Source: Micavibrio sp. UBA5703
GTDB lineage: Bacteria > Pseudomonadota > Alphaproteobacteria > Micavibrionales > Micavibrionaceae
Direction: 5' to 3'
Length of the DNA: 44,387 bases
Assembly: GCA_002420015.1 (NCBI GenBank)
Contig: DIHF01000038.1
Coordinates: 1-44,387, forward strand
This document shows, piece after piece, positions 15,191 to 23,786 of the stretch (the stretch's first letter is position 1; the number at the start of each line of letters is the position of its first letter). The notes under the pieces are model-generated. The model had not been told where the DNA came from, did no database searches, and saw only the letters and a list, made by a program, of their open reading frames with translations. A program made the position numbers and the translations under genes.

Positions 15191-17908
15191 ATGGACGACC
15201 TCGTCGCGGAGTTTTTGACTGAAACCAACGAATTTCTCCAAAGCCTGGACCAGGATCTTTTGGGTCTTGAGCAAAATCCCAACGATAAGGATTTGATCGG
15301 CAGCATCTTCCGCCTCGTCCATACGATTAAGGGCACATGCGGGTTTTTGGGCCTGCCGCGTCTTGAAACCGTTGCCCACCGGGCGGAAAACGTTCTGGGC
15401 CGCTTTCGTGACGGCGCTTTGCACGTAACGCCGGAATACGTGACACTTATTTTCGAATCGCTCGACAGGATCAAGATGATCGTCGCCGCCCTTGAAGAAA
15501 CGGGCGGTGAGCCTGCAGGCAGCGATGAAGACCTGATCGCCAAACTGGATGCCGTTTACGAAGGCAAAGCAATGCCTGCGGCGGCGGCCCCCGCAAAAAC
15601 GCCTGAACCGCCGAAGGAAGAAGCGGCAAGAATCCCCGGCATGGCGACAGAAGAAGAGCTGGAAGCAGCCTTCGCCGCAGCCGAAGCCCTCCCGCCCGAG
15701 AAATTCGACCAAATCTCGAACAAGGAAGCGACTGTCGAAAAGCAGGAACCGCAGGAAACCAGACCTCAGGCGGCAGCCCAGCACGACGACAAGCATGACG
15801 ACCACAAAAAGGACGGCGACAAGAAAGAAGCTCCCTCCGTCGCCCAGACCCTGCGCGTCAATGTCGATGTGCTCGAAGACCTCATGACGATGGTCAGCGA
15901 AATGGTCCTCACACGCAACCAGCTTCTCCAGATTCTCAGGAGTCAAACCGAAAGCGATTTCGCCGCGCCTTTGCAACGCCTGAACCATGTCGTTTCCGAA
16001 CTTCAGGAAGGCGTCATGAAGACACGCATGCAGCCCATAGGCAACGCATGGTCGAAGCTGCCGCGCATCATCCGCGACCTCAGCATCGAACTCGGCAAAA
16101 AGATCGACCTTGAAATGCGCGGGCAGGACACCGAACTTGACCGTCAAATTCTCGAGCTTATCAAAGACCCCCTCACCCACATGGTACGCAACTCAGGCGA
16201 CCACGGGATTGAAAAACCCAAAGACCGCGTCGCCGCCGGAAAGCCGGAAACGGGCAAGGTTATTCTCGACGCCTTCCATGAAGGCGGGCATATCATCATC
16301 CAGATATCCGACGACGGCAAAGGTTTACCGATTGAAAAGATCAGGGCGAAGATCGTCTCCAACGGCTTGGCCACGGCTGAGGAAGCCGCCGCCATGTCCT
16401 CCCAGCAGGTGCAGCAATACATCTTCCACGCCGGCCTCTCGACGGCGGAAAAGGTTACATCCGTCTCGGGGCGCGGTGTCGGGATGGACGTTGTCCGCAC
16501 CAATATCGAAAAAATCGGCGGCTCAATCGAACTCCGCTCCGTCGAGGGCAAAGGCTCGACCTTCACGATCAAGATCCCGCTGACGCTGGCCATCGTTTCG
16601 GCGCTGATCGTCGAATCCGCCGGGCAGCGCTTTGCGATCCCGCAGCTTTCCGTCCGCGAGCTGGTCATGACTTCCGACCACGGCGACAACAGGATCGAAA
16701 TGATCAAGGGCACGCCGGTTTTCCGGCTGCGCGACAGGCTTTTGCCGCTGGTTTCCCTCGACGGGCTGCTGAAACTGAAAAGGCAAGCCCCCGCGAGCAC
16801 CAAGCAGTACATCGTTGTCACGGAAACAGGCGCGTACGATTTCGGAATCGTCGTCGACCGCGTTTACGATACCGAGGAAATCGTGGTCAAGCCCGTGCCG
16901 AAAATCCTGCGCGAGATCGACCTTTTCTCCGGCAACACCATCCTCGGCGACGGCAGCGTCATCATGATCCTCGACCCGAACGGCGTCGCCAAAGTCGCTG
17001 GTGACATCGACACGTCGGACAGCCACGATGCGGTTATCGGCGATGCTATGACCTATGCCACCTCACAGCAGAAAACCTCCCTGCTGCTGTTCAGCGTCGG
17101 CGACAACACGCCCAAAGCCGTGCCGCTGTCTCTTGTTGCGCGTCTTGAGAACGTCAAAACTTCCAATATCGAACACTCCAGCGGCCAGATGATGGTGCAA
17201 TATCGCGGCAGCCTGATGCCACTCATCCCCTTCAATCATTCGGTTAAAATGGCCGATGTTCAAGAAAAGCCCGTGCTTGTCTTCTCCGACAACGAGCGCT
17301 CAATGGGTCTCATTGTCGATGAAATCATCGACATCACGGAGGAATATATCGACGTTCAGCTCGGCAGCTCGCAGCAGGGTCTTCTGGGCAGCGCCATCAT
17401 CGACAACAAAGCCACAGACGTTGTCGATGTCATGTACTTCCTCAAGGCGACACATAACGACTGGTTCAAAAGCCACGGCGACGACCCCTTCGAGGGAGCG
17501 AACGGCAGCGGGAAAAAGCGGCTTCTTCTGGTGGACGACAGCCCCTTCTTCCGCAACATGCTGGTCCCCGTTCTGGGCATGGCCGGATATGAGGTCACGG
17601 CTCTGGACAATGCCAAGTCTGCTCTAAGAATGTGCGATGAAGGCAAAAAGTTCGATGTCATCATCAGCGACATCGAAATGCCGGAAATGAACGGTTTTGA
17701 ATTTGCGCAGAAGGTCAAATCCGGCTCCGGCTGGCAGGATACCCCCCTGGTGGCACTCACCTCTCACGCCACACCTGAGGACATCGACCGGGGCATACAG
17801 GCCGGATTCAACAAGCACCTCACCAAATTCGACAGGGATACGCTGATATCTACCCTGTCTCAAACGCTTTCCGAACACCACAGGGCACAGCAAGGGAGGG
17901 CACACTAA
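15191..17908 (+). CDS. cheA: Chemotaxis histidine kinase CheA with two CheW-like domains and a C-terminal receiver
   Basis: This 905-aa kinase phosphorylates CheY and CheB in response to receptors. Domains run as follows. Hpt covers residues 1-105, with H44 in LVHTIKGTCGFLG. An Ala/Pro/Lys-rich linker covers about 135-215. P3 dimerisation is near 220-280. The HATPase spans about 290-460, with N box MVRNSGDHGIE, G box DDGKGLP and SGRGVGMDVV. The P5 CheW-like domain is about 464-600, and a second CheW-like segment is about 617-757. A receiver at about 776-895 has LLLVDDSPFF and a phosphoacceptor Asp near D827 in DIEMPEMNG. The usual CheA of about 650-700 aa lacks the last two domains. The start follows a strong ribosome-binding site, and the 11-residue upstream extension is rejected. 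The stop overlaps the cheW start by one base. Confidence 0.95.
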   Translation: MDDLVAEFLTETNEFLQSLDQDLLGLEQNPNDKDLIGSIFRLVHTIKGTCGFLGLPRLETVAHRAENVLGRFRDGALHVTPEYVTLIFESLDRIKMIVAALEETGGEPAGSDEDLIAKLDAVYEGKAMPAAAAPAKTPEPPKEEAARIPGMATEEELEAAFAAAEALPPEKFDQISNKEATVEKQEPQETRPQAAAQHDDKHDDHKKDGDKKEAPSVAQTLRVNVDVLEDLMTMVSEMVLTRNQLLQILRSQTESDFAAPLQRLNHVVSELQEGVMKTRMQPIGNAWSKLPRIIRDLSIELGKKIDLEMRGQDTELDRQILELIKDPLTHMVRNSGDHGIEKPKDRVAAGKPETGKVILDAFHEGGHIIIQISDDGKGLPIEKIRAKIVSNGLATAEEAAAMSSQQVQQYIFHAGLSTAEKVTSVSGRGVGMDVVRTNIEKIGGSIELRSVEGKGSTFTIKIPLTLAIVSALIVESAGQRFAIPQLSVRELVMTSDHGDNRIEMIKGTPVFRLRDRLLPLVSLDGLLKLKRQAPASTKQYIVVTETGAYDFGIVVDRVYDTEEIVVKPVPKILREIDLFSGNTILGDGSVIMILDPNGVAKVAGDIDTSDSHDAVIGDAMTYATSQQKTSLLLFSVGDNTPKAVPLSLVARLENVKTSNIEHSSGQMMVQYRGSLMPLIPFNHSVKMADVQEKPVLVFSDNERSMGLIVDEIIDITEEYIDVQLGSSQQGLLGSAIIDNKATDVVDVMYFLKATHNDWFKSHGDDPFEGANGSGKKRLLLVDDSPFFRNMLVPVLGMAGYEVTALDNAKSALRMCDEGKKFDVIISDIEMPEMNGFEFAQKVKSGSGWQDTPLVALTSHATPEDIDRGIQAGFNKHLTKFDRDTLISTLSQTLSEHHRAQQGRAH

Positions 17909-18369
17909 TGAGTGCGCAGATAAAGGACTCTCACGACAAGTCTATGGACTTTCTGACCATTCTGATCGCCAAACAACGCTTTGGCATCCCGGTCATGCAG
18001 GTTCAGGATGTCCTCGGCGAACAAAGCGTAACGACCATTCCTTTGGCACCGCCGGAAGTCGCAGGTTCCCTGAACTTGCGCGGTCGTGTGGTTACCGCCA
18101 TCGACGTGCGTTGCCGCCTTGGGCTTGATCCCTGCAACGATGACGAAGCCACCGGCATGAGTGTCGTTGTCGAACACGACAGCGAACTCTACAGCCTGAT
18201 TATCGACAGGGTTGGCGACGTACTGACGCTGAACGATGCCCAATTTGAAAGCAATCCGCCTACCCTCGACCCCCTGTGGCGCGAAGTGTCGGGGGGGATA
18301 TTCCGTCTGGAAAAAGAGCTTCTGGTCGTTCTGGATGTCCCCAAACTGCTGAATACAGTTCACGGTTGA
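17908..18369 (+). CDS. cheW: Chemotaxis coupling protein CheW
   Basis: CheW links receptors to CheA at the inner membrane. The 153-aa protein is a single CheW domain: FLTILIAKQRFGIPVMQVQDVL, IPLAPPEVAGSLNLRGRVVTAIDVR, LIIDRVGDVLTL, and a final RLEKELLVVLDVPKLL. The NLRGRVV block, which contacts receptors and CheA, is intact. It starts within the cheA stop codon (TAATG), so translation is coupled. It is the usual family size. Confidence 0.94.
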   Translation: MSAQIKDSHDKSMDFLTILIAKQRFGIPVMQVQDVLGEQSVTTIPLAPPEVAGSLNLRGRVVTAIDVRCRLGLDPCNDDEATGMSVVVEHDSELYSLIIDRVGDVLTLNDAQFESNPPTLDPLWREVSGGIFRLEKELLVVLDVPKLLNTVHG

Positions 18370-18468
18370 GTTGTGTATAAAGGTGAAATTTTAAGTTTAT
18401 CTGAAGTAAAAAAGCGATAACATCTAGGCTGGTTCTGTATAACTAACAAAGTGTTGCGGGAGTGTAAG

Positions 18469-18843
18469 TTGAGCGCGAAATCTTGTCTTGTTGTTGACGA
18501 TAGCCGTGTTGTCAGGAAAGTGGCGCGGCGCATTGTCGAAGATCTCCAGTTTTCATGTGTCGAAGCCGAAGACGGACAGAAGGCATACGAAGCCTGCACC
18601 CAGTCCATGCCGGATGCCATTTTGCTCGACTGGAACATGCCGGTGATGAGCGGCATCGAGTTTCTTGAAAAGCTCCGCCAGATGGCCAACGGGCAACACC
18701 CCAAGGTCATTTTCTGCACCACCGAAAATGACATGAGCCACATCCAGCGGGCCATGCAGGCGGGGGCCAACGAGTACATCATGAAGCCTTTCGACAGCGA
18801 AATCATTCAATCCAAATTCACGCAAATCGGGTTGATCGATTGA
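18469..18843 (+). CDS. cheY: Chemotaxis response regulator CheY
   Basis: CheY carries the signal from CheA to the flagellar switch. This 124-aa single receiver domain has the acidic pair D10/D11 in CLVVDDSR, phosphoacceptor D54 in LLDWNMPVMSG, the Thr pair in FCTTEND, and the conserved Lys in YIMKPF. A TTG start at 18469 is preferred over a GTG at 18451 because GGGAG sits seven bases before the TTG and the protein then begins directly at the first strand. The 99-base gap after cheW may carry a separate promoter. The FCTTEND and DWNMP motifs are typical of alphaproteobacterial CheY. Confidence 0.92.
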   Translation: MSAKSCLVVDDSRVVRKVARRIVEDLQFSCVEAEDGQKAYEACTQSMPDAILLDWNMPVMSGIEFLEKLRQMANGQHPKVIFCTTENDMSHIQRAMQAGANEYIMKPFDSEIIQSKFTQIGLID

Positions 18844-18885
18844 AGGTCGGCTTGAAGTAGCTCTAAAAAGGTTCTCAGTACGCCC

Positions 18886-20001
18886 ATGACGAATACAGAT
18901 TCCCATACGCCACACCCGGATCAGGACCAGATACGCGTCATGCTGGTTGACGATTCAGCCGTTATCCGTGGCATTTTGTCCAAAACGCTGGAGAGCGACC
19001 CCGCAATAAAGGTCGTCAGTTCCCTGTCCAACGGTGAAATGGCTCTGTCCGCAGTTAAAAAATATGTCCCTCACATCATTATTCTCGACGTGGAAATGCC
19101 CGTCATGGACGGCCTGACCGCCCTGCCCCAGTTGCTCAAAGCCTGCCCGTCGACCAAAGTCATCATGTTCTCCAGCTTGACCGAAAAAGGCGCCAGCGTA
19201 ACCCTGAAGGCCATGACCCTGGGCGCAGTTGAATGCCTGGTTAAACCAAACAGCACGCAGGACACAGGCGCGGAGTCTGCGTTCCAGAAAAACATCGTAG
19301 ACCTGATCAAGGGGCTGGTCCCGCAGCATGCACGCACACCGGCAGCCGATACGCGAACAGCCGCGCCAGCGCCGCAACCCCGGACAGAAGCAAAAATCAC
19401 CCTCCAGCAAGGGTTAAACATTTATCTTGGGAAGCCTTCCATCGTCGCCATCGGCAGCTCGACCGGCGGCCCGCAAGCCCTGTTTGAAGTCATCAAGAGC
19501 TGTAAAGACTTTAATGTGCCCATCGTCATCACCCAGCACATGCCAGCCACCTTCACCAAAATTCTGGCTGAGCATATCCGGCAACAGACCGGCGTACCCA
19601 CGCATGAGGGTGCCGAAGGCATGCCGGTGCAGGCAGGAAACGCCTATGTCGCCCCCGGCGGCTTTCATATGAAGATCGTTTCCAACGGAGGCGCGCTTAA
19701 AATTTCCCTCGACAACGGTTCGCCCGAAAACTTCTGCAAACCCGCTGTGGACCCCATGTTCCGCTCCCTCATCGAAATATTCGACAAGAAAGTTCTGGGT
19801 GTCATCCTCACCGGGATGGGCCATGACGGGCTGGCCGGGGGCAAGTTACTGGTTGAAAAAGGCGGACGCCTGATTGCTCAGGACGAGGCAACAAGTGTAG
19901 TCTGGGGAATGCCCGGCGCGGTTGCCACTGCCGGGATATGCAACGCCGTTTTACCGCTGCCTGAAATCGGGCCGCACATCCGGAAAATAGTTTTGGGTTA
20001 A
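18886..20001 (+). CDS. cheB: Chemotaxis protein-glutamate methylesterase CheB
   Basis: CheB removes methyl groups from receptors (and deamidates glutamines) during adaptation and is activated by CheA phosphorylation. The 371-aa protein has a receiver domain (residues 16-140, VMLVDDSAVIRG, D68 in LDVEMPVMDG). A Pro/Ala/Arg-rich linker follows, then the methylesterase domain with a catalytic triad visible as S192 in GSSTGGPQAL, H218 in ITQHMP and D314 in LTGMGHDG. Size and layout are standard. It lies 42 bases after cheY and 12 bases before cheR, in the same operon. Confidence 0.95.
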   Translation: MTNTDSHTPHPDQDQIRVMLVDDSAVIRGILSKTLESDPAIKVVSSLSNGEMALSAVKKYVPHIIILDVEMPVMDGLTALPQLLKACPSTKVIMFSSLTEKGASVTLKAMTLGAVECLVKPNSTQDTGAESAFQKNIVDLIKGLVPQHARTPAADTRTAAPAPQPRTEAKITLQQGLNIYLGKPSIVAIGSSTGGPQALFEVIKSCKDFNVPIVITQHMPATFTKILAEHIRQQTGVPTHEGAEGMPVQAGNAYVAPGGFHMKIVSNGGALKISLDNGSPENFCKPAVDPMFRSLIEIFDKKVLGVILTGMGHDGLAGGKLLVEKGGRLIAQDEATSVVWGMPGAVATAGICNAVLPLPEIGPHIRKIVLG

Positions 20002-20013
20002 ACAGAAAGCACC

Positions 20014-20874
20014 ATGCGCATCACCGATCTGGACATCTACAGGGATTTGCTAAAAGAAAAGTCGGGGCTTGTTCTGACGCAGGACAAAGCCTATCTGGTC
20101 GAATCGCGGCTTGGCCCTGTCGCAAAGAAGTGGAATTTCCCTTCTCTGGAAGCAATGACCGACTCCCTGCGTGCCGTACCAAACCCCAAGCTGGTCAACG
20201 ACATCGTCGAAGCCATGACCACCAACGAAACCTCGTTCTTCCGCGATATCAAGCCTTTCGATTTGTTCAGAGATACCGTCCTTCCCCATATGCTGAAAAA
20301 CCGCGTTAACCAGCGGAAGATAAAAATATGGTGCGCCGCTGCCTCCAGCGGTCAGGAACCCTACTCCCTGGCCATGATCGTCAAGGAAAAAGGCTCCGTA
20401 TTTGCCGGCTGGGACATCAGCCTCAAGGCGACCGATATCTCCAACGACATCCTCGAAATGGCGCGCCAGGGCGTGTATTCGCAATTCGAAGTACAGCGCG
20501 GCCTGCCCATCACCATGCTGATGAAATATTTCAAGCAGAGTGACGAAAAATGGACCATCAGCGACGACATCAAAAAAATGATCAGGTATGAGTATTTCAA
20601 TCTGCTGGAAAATTTTGCTTCGCTTGGCAATTTCGATGTCATCTTCTGCCGCAACGTGCTGATTTACTTTGATGAGCCGACCAAACGGCAGATTTTCGAA
20701 AAAATGTCCAAGATCCTTGCGCCAGACGGGTTTTTGTTCCTGGGCGGCGCTGAAACCGTGATCGGAATCACCGATGCCTTCAAGCCGGTCAAGGACATGC
20801 GCGGCCTTTATGTCCAGAAAGACAGCAATTTCGGCGTTCAACCTGCGGCGGCCCCGGCGGCAAAAACCGCCTAG
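20014..20874 (+). CDS. cheR: Chemotaxis protein methyltransferase CheR
   Basis: CheR methylates receptor glutamates using S-adenosylmethionine, opposing CheB. The 286-aa protein has the N-terminal helical receptor-binding domain. It then has the CheR motifs AMTTNETSFFRDIKPFDLF, the SAM loop KIWCAAASSGQEPYSLAM, ATDISNDILEMARQGVYS, and DVIFCRNVLIYFDEPTKRQI. The C-terminus ends in an Ala/Pro tail and lacks the receptor-tethering pentapeptide-binding signature that I could recognise. It is the last gene of the che cluster. purH follows after 71 bases and may have its own promoter. Confidence 0.95.
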   Translation: MRITDLDIYRDLLKEKSGLVLTQDKAYLVESRLGPVAKKWNFPSLEAMTDSLRAVPNPKLVNDIVEAMTTNETSFFRDIKPFDLFRDTVLPHMLKNRVNQRKIKIWCAAASSGQEPYSLAMIVKEKGSVFAGWDISLKATDISNDILEMARQGVYSQFEVQRGLPITMLMKYFKQSDEKWTISDDIKKMIRYEYFNLLENFASLGNFDVIFCRNVLIYFDEPTKRQIFEKMSKILAPDGFLFLGGAETVIGITDAFKPVKDMRGLYVQKDSNFGVQPAAAPAAKTA

Positions 20875-20945
20875 ACACTTGCCTAAAGGCCCGTTTGCCC
20901 TTAAAACCCCTCCTGTAATATGTAACAGCCAATTGGGGACCCCTC

Positions 20946-22523
20946 ATGAGTATCAAAGTCAAACGCGCCGTTATTTCCGTTTCCGACAAAACAGGGATCG
21001 AGGATTTTGCGCGCCGCCTGCACGCGATGGGCGTTGAGATACTCTCGACCGGCGGCACTTCGGCCCTGCTCGAAAAAGCCGGCATCCCAGTAAAGGATGT
21101 CTCCTCCCATACCGGATTCCCGGAAATCATGGACGGACGCGTCAAGACGCTGCACCCCCTCATTCACGGCGGCATTCTGGCACGGCGCGACGATGACGCG
21201 CACCTGAAAGCCATGAAAGATCACGGCATCGGCGGCATCGACATGATCGTCGTCAACCTCTACCCCTTCGCCCAGACCGTCGCCAAAAACGCTGACTTTG
21301 AAACCTGCATCGAAAATATCGACATCGGCGGGCCGTCGATGCTGCGCTCGGCGGCGAAGAACCACGCCTTCGTCGCCGTCGTCACCGATCCGCAGGACTA
21401 TGATGCGGTGCTCTCCGAAATGGAACAAAACGGCGGAGCTCTCGGCGATGACCTGCGCAGAAAACTCGCCGCGCACGCGTTCTCCCAAACCGCCGCGTAT
21501 GACTCCATGATCGCCAACTGGTTCGCGGCGCAAACGGGCAACGATTACCCGCGCCGCATCAGCTTTTCCGGCACGCTGAAACAATCCCTGCGCTACGGCG
21601 AGAACCCGCACCAGAGCGCGGCGCTCTACCTGAACGACGACACCAAACGCCCCGGCGCGGCAAGCGCAACGCAGGTGCAGGGCAAAGAGCTATCCTACAA
21701 CAACATCAACGACACCGACGCCGCCTTCGAGCTTGTCTCGGAATTTGATGGCCCCGCCGTTACCATTATCAAACACGCCAACCCCTGCGGCGTGGCCACC
21801 GCTTCCAATACGCTTGACGCTTACAAACTCGCGCTGCGCTGCGACCCGGTCAGCGCCTTCGGCGGCATCATCGCGCTCAACCGTTCCCTCGACAAAGCCA
21901 CGGCAGAAGCCATTCTTCAGGGATTTGTCGAAGTCATCATCGCGCCATCCGTCGAACCCTCGGCCCTCGACGTGCTGAAGAAAAAAGATAAAATCCGCGT
22001 GCTGACCACGGGCGCCATGCCGGATATGAAACAGGCGCGCCGCCAGATCGTGCGTGTTGCGGGCGGCATGCTGGTGCAAGGCAGCGACATTATCGGCATC
22101 GAAAAAGACAGCCTGAAAGTCGTAACAAACCGCGCCCCGACGGAAAAGGAAATGGCCGATCTTCTGTTCGCCTTCACCGTCGCCAAGCACGTCAAATCAA
22201 ACGCCATCGTTTACGCCAAAGACGGCGCGACGGTCGGCATCGGCGCGGGGCAGATGAGCCGCCTCGACTCCTCCCGCATCGCCGCGCAAAAGGCGCTGGA
22301 CGCGGCCAAAGCCGCCGGAGTTTCTGAATCGCTCGCCAAAGGCTCCGTCGTGGCATCTGACGCGTTCTTTCCCTTCGCCGACGGATTGATCGCCGCCGCC
22401 GAAGCGGGCGTGACCGCCGTCATCCAGCCCGGCGGCTCGATCCGCGATCAGGAAGTCATCGACGCCGCCAACGAACGCGGCCTCGCCATGGTCCTGACCG
22501 GCATCCGGCACTTCAAACATTAG
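20946..22523 (+). CDS. purH: Bifunctional AICAR formyltransferase/IMP cyclohydrolase
   Basis: PurH catalyses the last two steps of purine synthesis, from AICAR to IMP. The 525-aa protein has the IMP cyclohydrolase domain first (RAVISVSDKTGIEDFARRL, STGGTSALLEKAGIPV, VVNLYPF, IDIGGPSMLRSAAKN). The formyltransferase domain follows, with the catalytic KHANPCG (Lys-His), SAFGGIIALNR, GAGQMSRLDS and SDAFFPFADG. Length is standard. AGGGG-like bases are weak before the ATG, although TTGGGGACC lies just upstream. Its link to the che operon is probably positional only. Confidence 0.97.
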   Translation: MSIKVKRAVISVSDKTGIEDFARRLHAMGVEILSTGGTSALLEKAGIPVKDVSSHTGFPEIMDGRVKTLHPLIHGGILARRDDDAHLKAMKDHGIGGIDMIVVNLYPFAQTVAKNADFETCIENIDIGGPSMLRSAAKNHAFVAVVTDPQDYDAVLSEMEQNGGALGDDLRRKLAAHAFSQTAAYDSMIANWFAAQTGNDYPRRISFSGTLKQSLRYGENPHQSAALYLNDDTKRPGAASATQVQGKELSYNNINDTDAAFELVSEFDGPAVTIIKHANPCGVATASNTLDAYKLALRCDPVSAFGGIIALNRSLDKATAEAILQGFVEVIIAPSVEPSALDVLKKKDKIRVLTTGAMPDMKQARRQIVRVAGGMLVQGSDIIGIEKDSLKVVTNRAPTEKEMADLLFAFTVAKHVKSNAIVYAKDGATVGIGAGQMSRLDSSRIAAQKALDAAKAAGVSESLAKGSVVASDAFFPFADGLIAAAEAGVTAVIQPGGSIRDQEVIDAANERGLAMVLTGIRHFKH

Positions 22524-22529
22524 AACCTT

Positions 22530-22565
22530 CGTCATTGCGAGGCCCTTGGGCCGAAGCAATCCAGC
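22530..22565 (+). repeat. Intergenic repeat family D (CGTCATTGCGAG type)
   Basis: CGTCATTGCGAGG is followed by a short GGCCCTTGGGCC palindrome and GAAGCAATCC. An inverted copy is at 34068-34092. Repeats with these ends are common between genes in several alphaproteobacteria (family knowledge). Confidence 0.75.
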
Positions 22566-22603
22566 CTTTTCACCACGAAGACACGAAGAGTTCTTTCCTC
22601 ATT

Positions 22604-22710
22604 TGTCATCCCGAACGCACAGCGGAGGGATCTCACATTTTTTAACGCAGAGTTACAGAGATTCAGGGAAAGGAAATAAAAAACTCTATCCCTCTGTTTC
22701 TCTGCGTTAA
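22604..22710. repeat. Family A variant joined to a family E palindrome
   Basis: TGTCATCCCGAACGC...GGAGGGATCTCAC (family A) runs into a long imperfect inverted repeat at 22642-22710, with left arm TTAACGCAGAGTTACAGAG and right arm CTCTGTTTCTCTGCGTTAA. It would form a large hairpin behind purH. Confidence 0.75.
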
Positions 22711-22770
22711 TAATCTTTGCGTGCTTTGCACCTCAAAAAACCCAAACCCAGCCAAAGAGATAAGCCCCCG

Positions 22771-22813
22771 TTAACAACCCGTTAACCGTTTATTAACCCT
22801 AAATAAGTACAAT
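22771..22813 (+). promoter_or_regulatory. Triple CtrA half-site array over a sigma70-like promoter
   Basis: Three TTAA half-sites at 22771-22774, 22782-22785 and 22793-22796 are each separated by exactly seven bases, so two overlapping copies of the CtrA consensus TTAA-N7-TTAA are present. A TACAAT at 22808-22813 provides a good -10, and its -35 position (about 22785-22790) falls inside the second CtrA box. Direct activation by CtrA commonly uses this geometry. The promoter faces the 22980-30524 gene cluster. The leader of about 160 nt contains a GGAAAC/GTTTCC hairpin near 22915-22941 and ends in GGGGAG. Confidence 0.75.
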
Positions 22814-22979
22814 GCACTTAACGTATGAGAAAATTGTGCGAATTGTAAAAAAGGTAACGGTGTAATAAGGGTATGAAATCATTGAATAAATCGAGATATT
22901 CTCATAGCGATCGGGAAACGGTCTTGGGGCCTGTTTCCGCGACCCTTTTCGTACGCATTGCTAGCGGGGAGATAAGAAA

Positions 22980-23705
22980 ATGGTAGCACCGCTTGTAGCC
23001 GCAGGAGCCGCAGCAGCAGAATCAACACTGCTAAGATCGGCAGTAACATGGCTATGGAGGCATAAACTCCTAGCCCTCATGGGCGGTGGCTACGTTGCCG
23101 ACAAAATCACCGACGGAAAAGCATCGGATGTTGCAGGGAAAGCCATCAAGGAAACGGCAAAAGAGGGATTCAAGTACGCCGCCGAGGCCGCCAAAAAAGC
23201 AAACCCCTTCGATTTCGATTTCAATTTCGACTTCGACATGGGCAAGATGCTGGAAGAATCCTGGAAATTTCTTAAAGAGAATTTCGAAGAAAACACCGCC
23301 GCCTATCTCGGTGCTGGTGCCGGGTTGTTGAGTGCATACTATGCAAATGGCTCATCTTGGTGGAGAGCAACTGTGGGCATTGCCCTCGGCGCGGCTGTTT
23401 ATTTCGGCTACAAGCATTTCTTTCAGAACGATTTCAACAAAAGCGCCAATCCGCCGGGCCTTGCCATGCAGCTTGAAGCCAACCCGGAGACGCAAGTCGC
23501 CGCCAACAGGACAAGTTCGGCCCCGGCCACGACAACAACCGCCGGAACGACGGGCCAACCGCTGACCAAAGAGGCAAAACAGGGACTCAGCAGGATTTTT
23601 GAACAAAATGAGCAGACAATGGTTGCAAGCAATAAAAAGAAAGAAATGCCTGAAGGAACACAACCGGAAGCAATAACAGACGAACCGACACCGGAAGTGT
23701 CATAA
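22980..23705 (+). CDS. Membrane protein of unknown function, 241 aa, first gene of CtrA-box cluster
   Basis: I do not recognise this protein. The N-terminus is Ala-rich (PLVAAGAAAAESTLLRSAV), followed by a hydrophobic stretch (LWRHKLLALMGGGYVADKI). A helical amphipathic segment comes next, then a curious run of alternating Phe and Asp (FDFDFNFDFD, about residues 78-87). After that are two membrane helices (AAYLGAGAGLLSAYYA and WRATVGIALGAAVYFGYKHF). The C-terminal 90 residues are Thr/Pro/Gln-rich and disordered. A strong GGGGAG ribosome-binding site precedes the ATG. The downstream 1833-aa protein also carries two closely spaced membrane helices, near its C-terminus, so the two products may meet in the membrane (inference). 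It is the promoter-proximal gene behind the CtrA array. Confidence 0.75.
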   Translation: MVAPLVAAGAAAAESTLLRSAVTWLWRHKLLALMGGGYVADKITDGKASDVAGKAIKETAKEGFKYAAEAAKKANPFDFDFNFDFDMGKMLEESWKFLKENFEENTAAYLGAGAGLLSAYYANGSSWWRATVGIALGAAVYFGYKHFFQNDFNKSANPPGLAMQLEANPETQVAANRTSSAPATTTTAGTTGQPLTKEAKQGLSRIFEQNEQTMVASNKKKEMPEGTQPEAITDEPTPEVS

Positions 23706-23786
23706 AAAACAAGAACCGTGCAAAACGGCGAGAGGTACTAAAAAGGCCCGTAAACAAAAAACAAGGGGCCGCGAGAGGGTGTAAAT

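Noticed and set aside
15146..16180. 344-codon open frame on the minus strand
   Set aside because: It is the antisense of cheA. The plus strand has clear kinase domains, and long antisense frames are expected in this GC-rich codon bias.
20050..20841. 263-codon minus-strand frame
   Set aside because: It is antisense to cheR.
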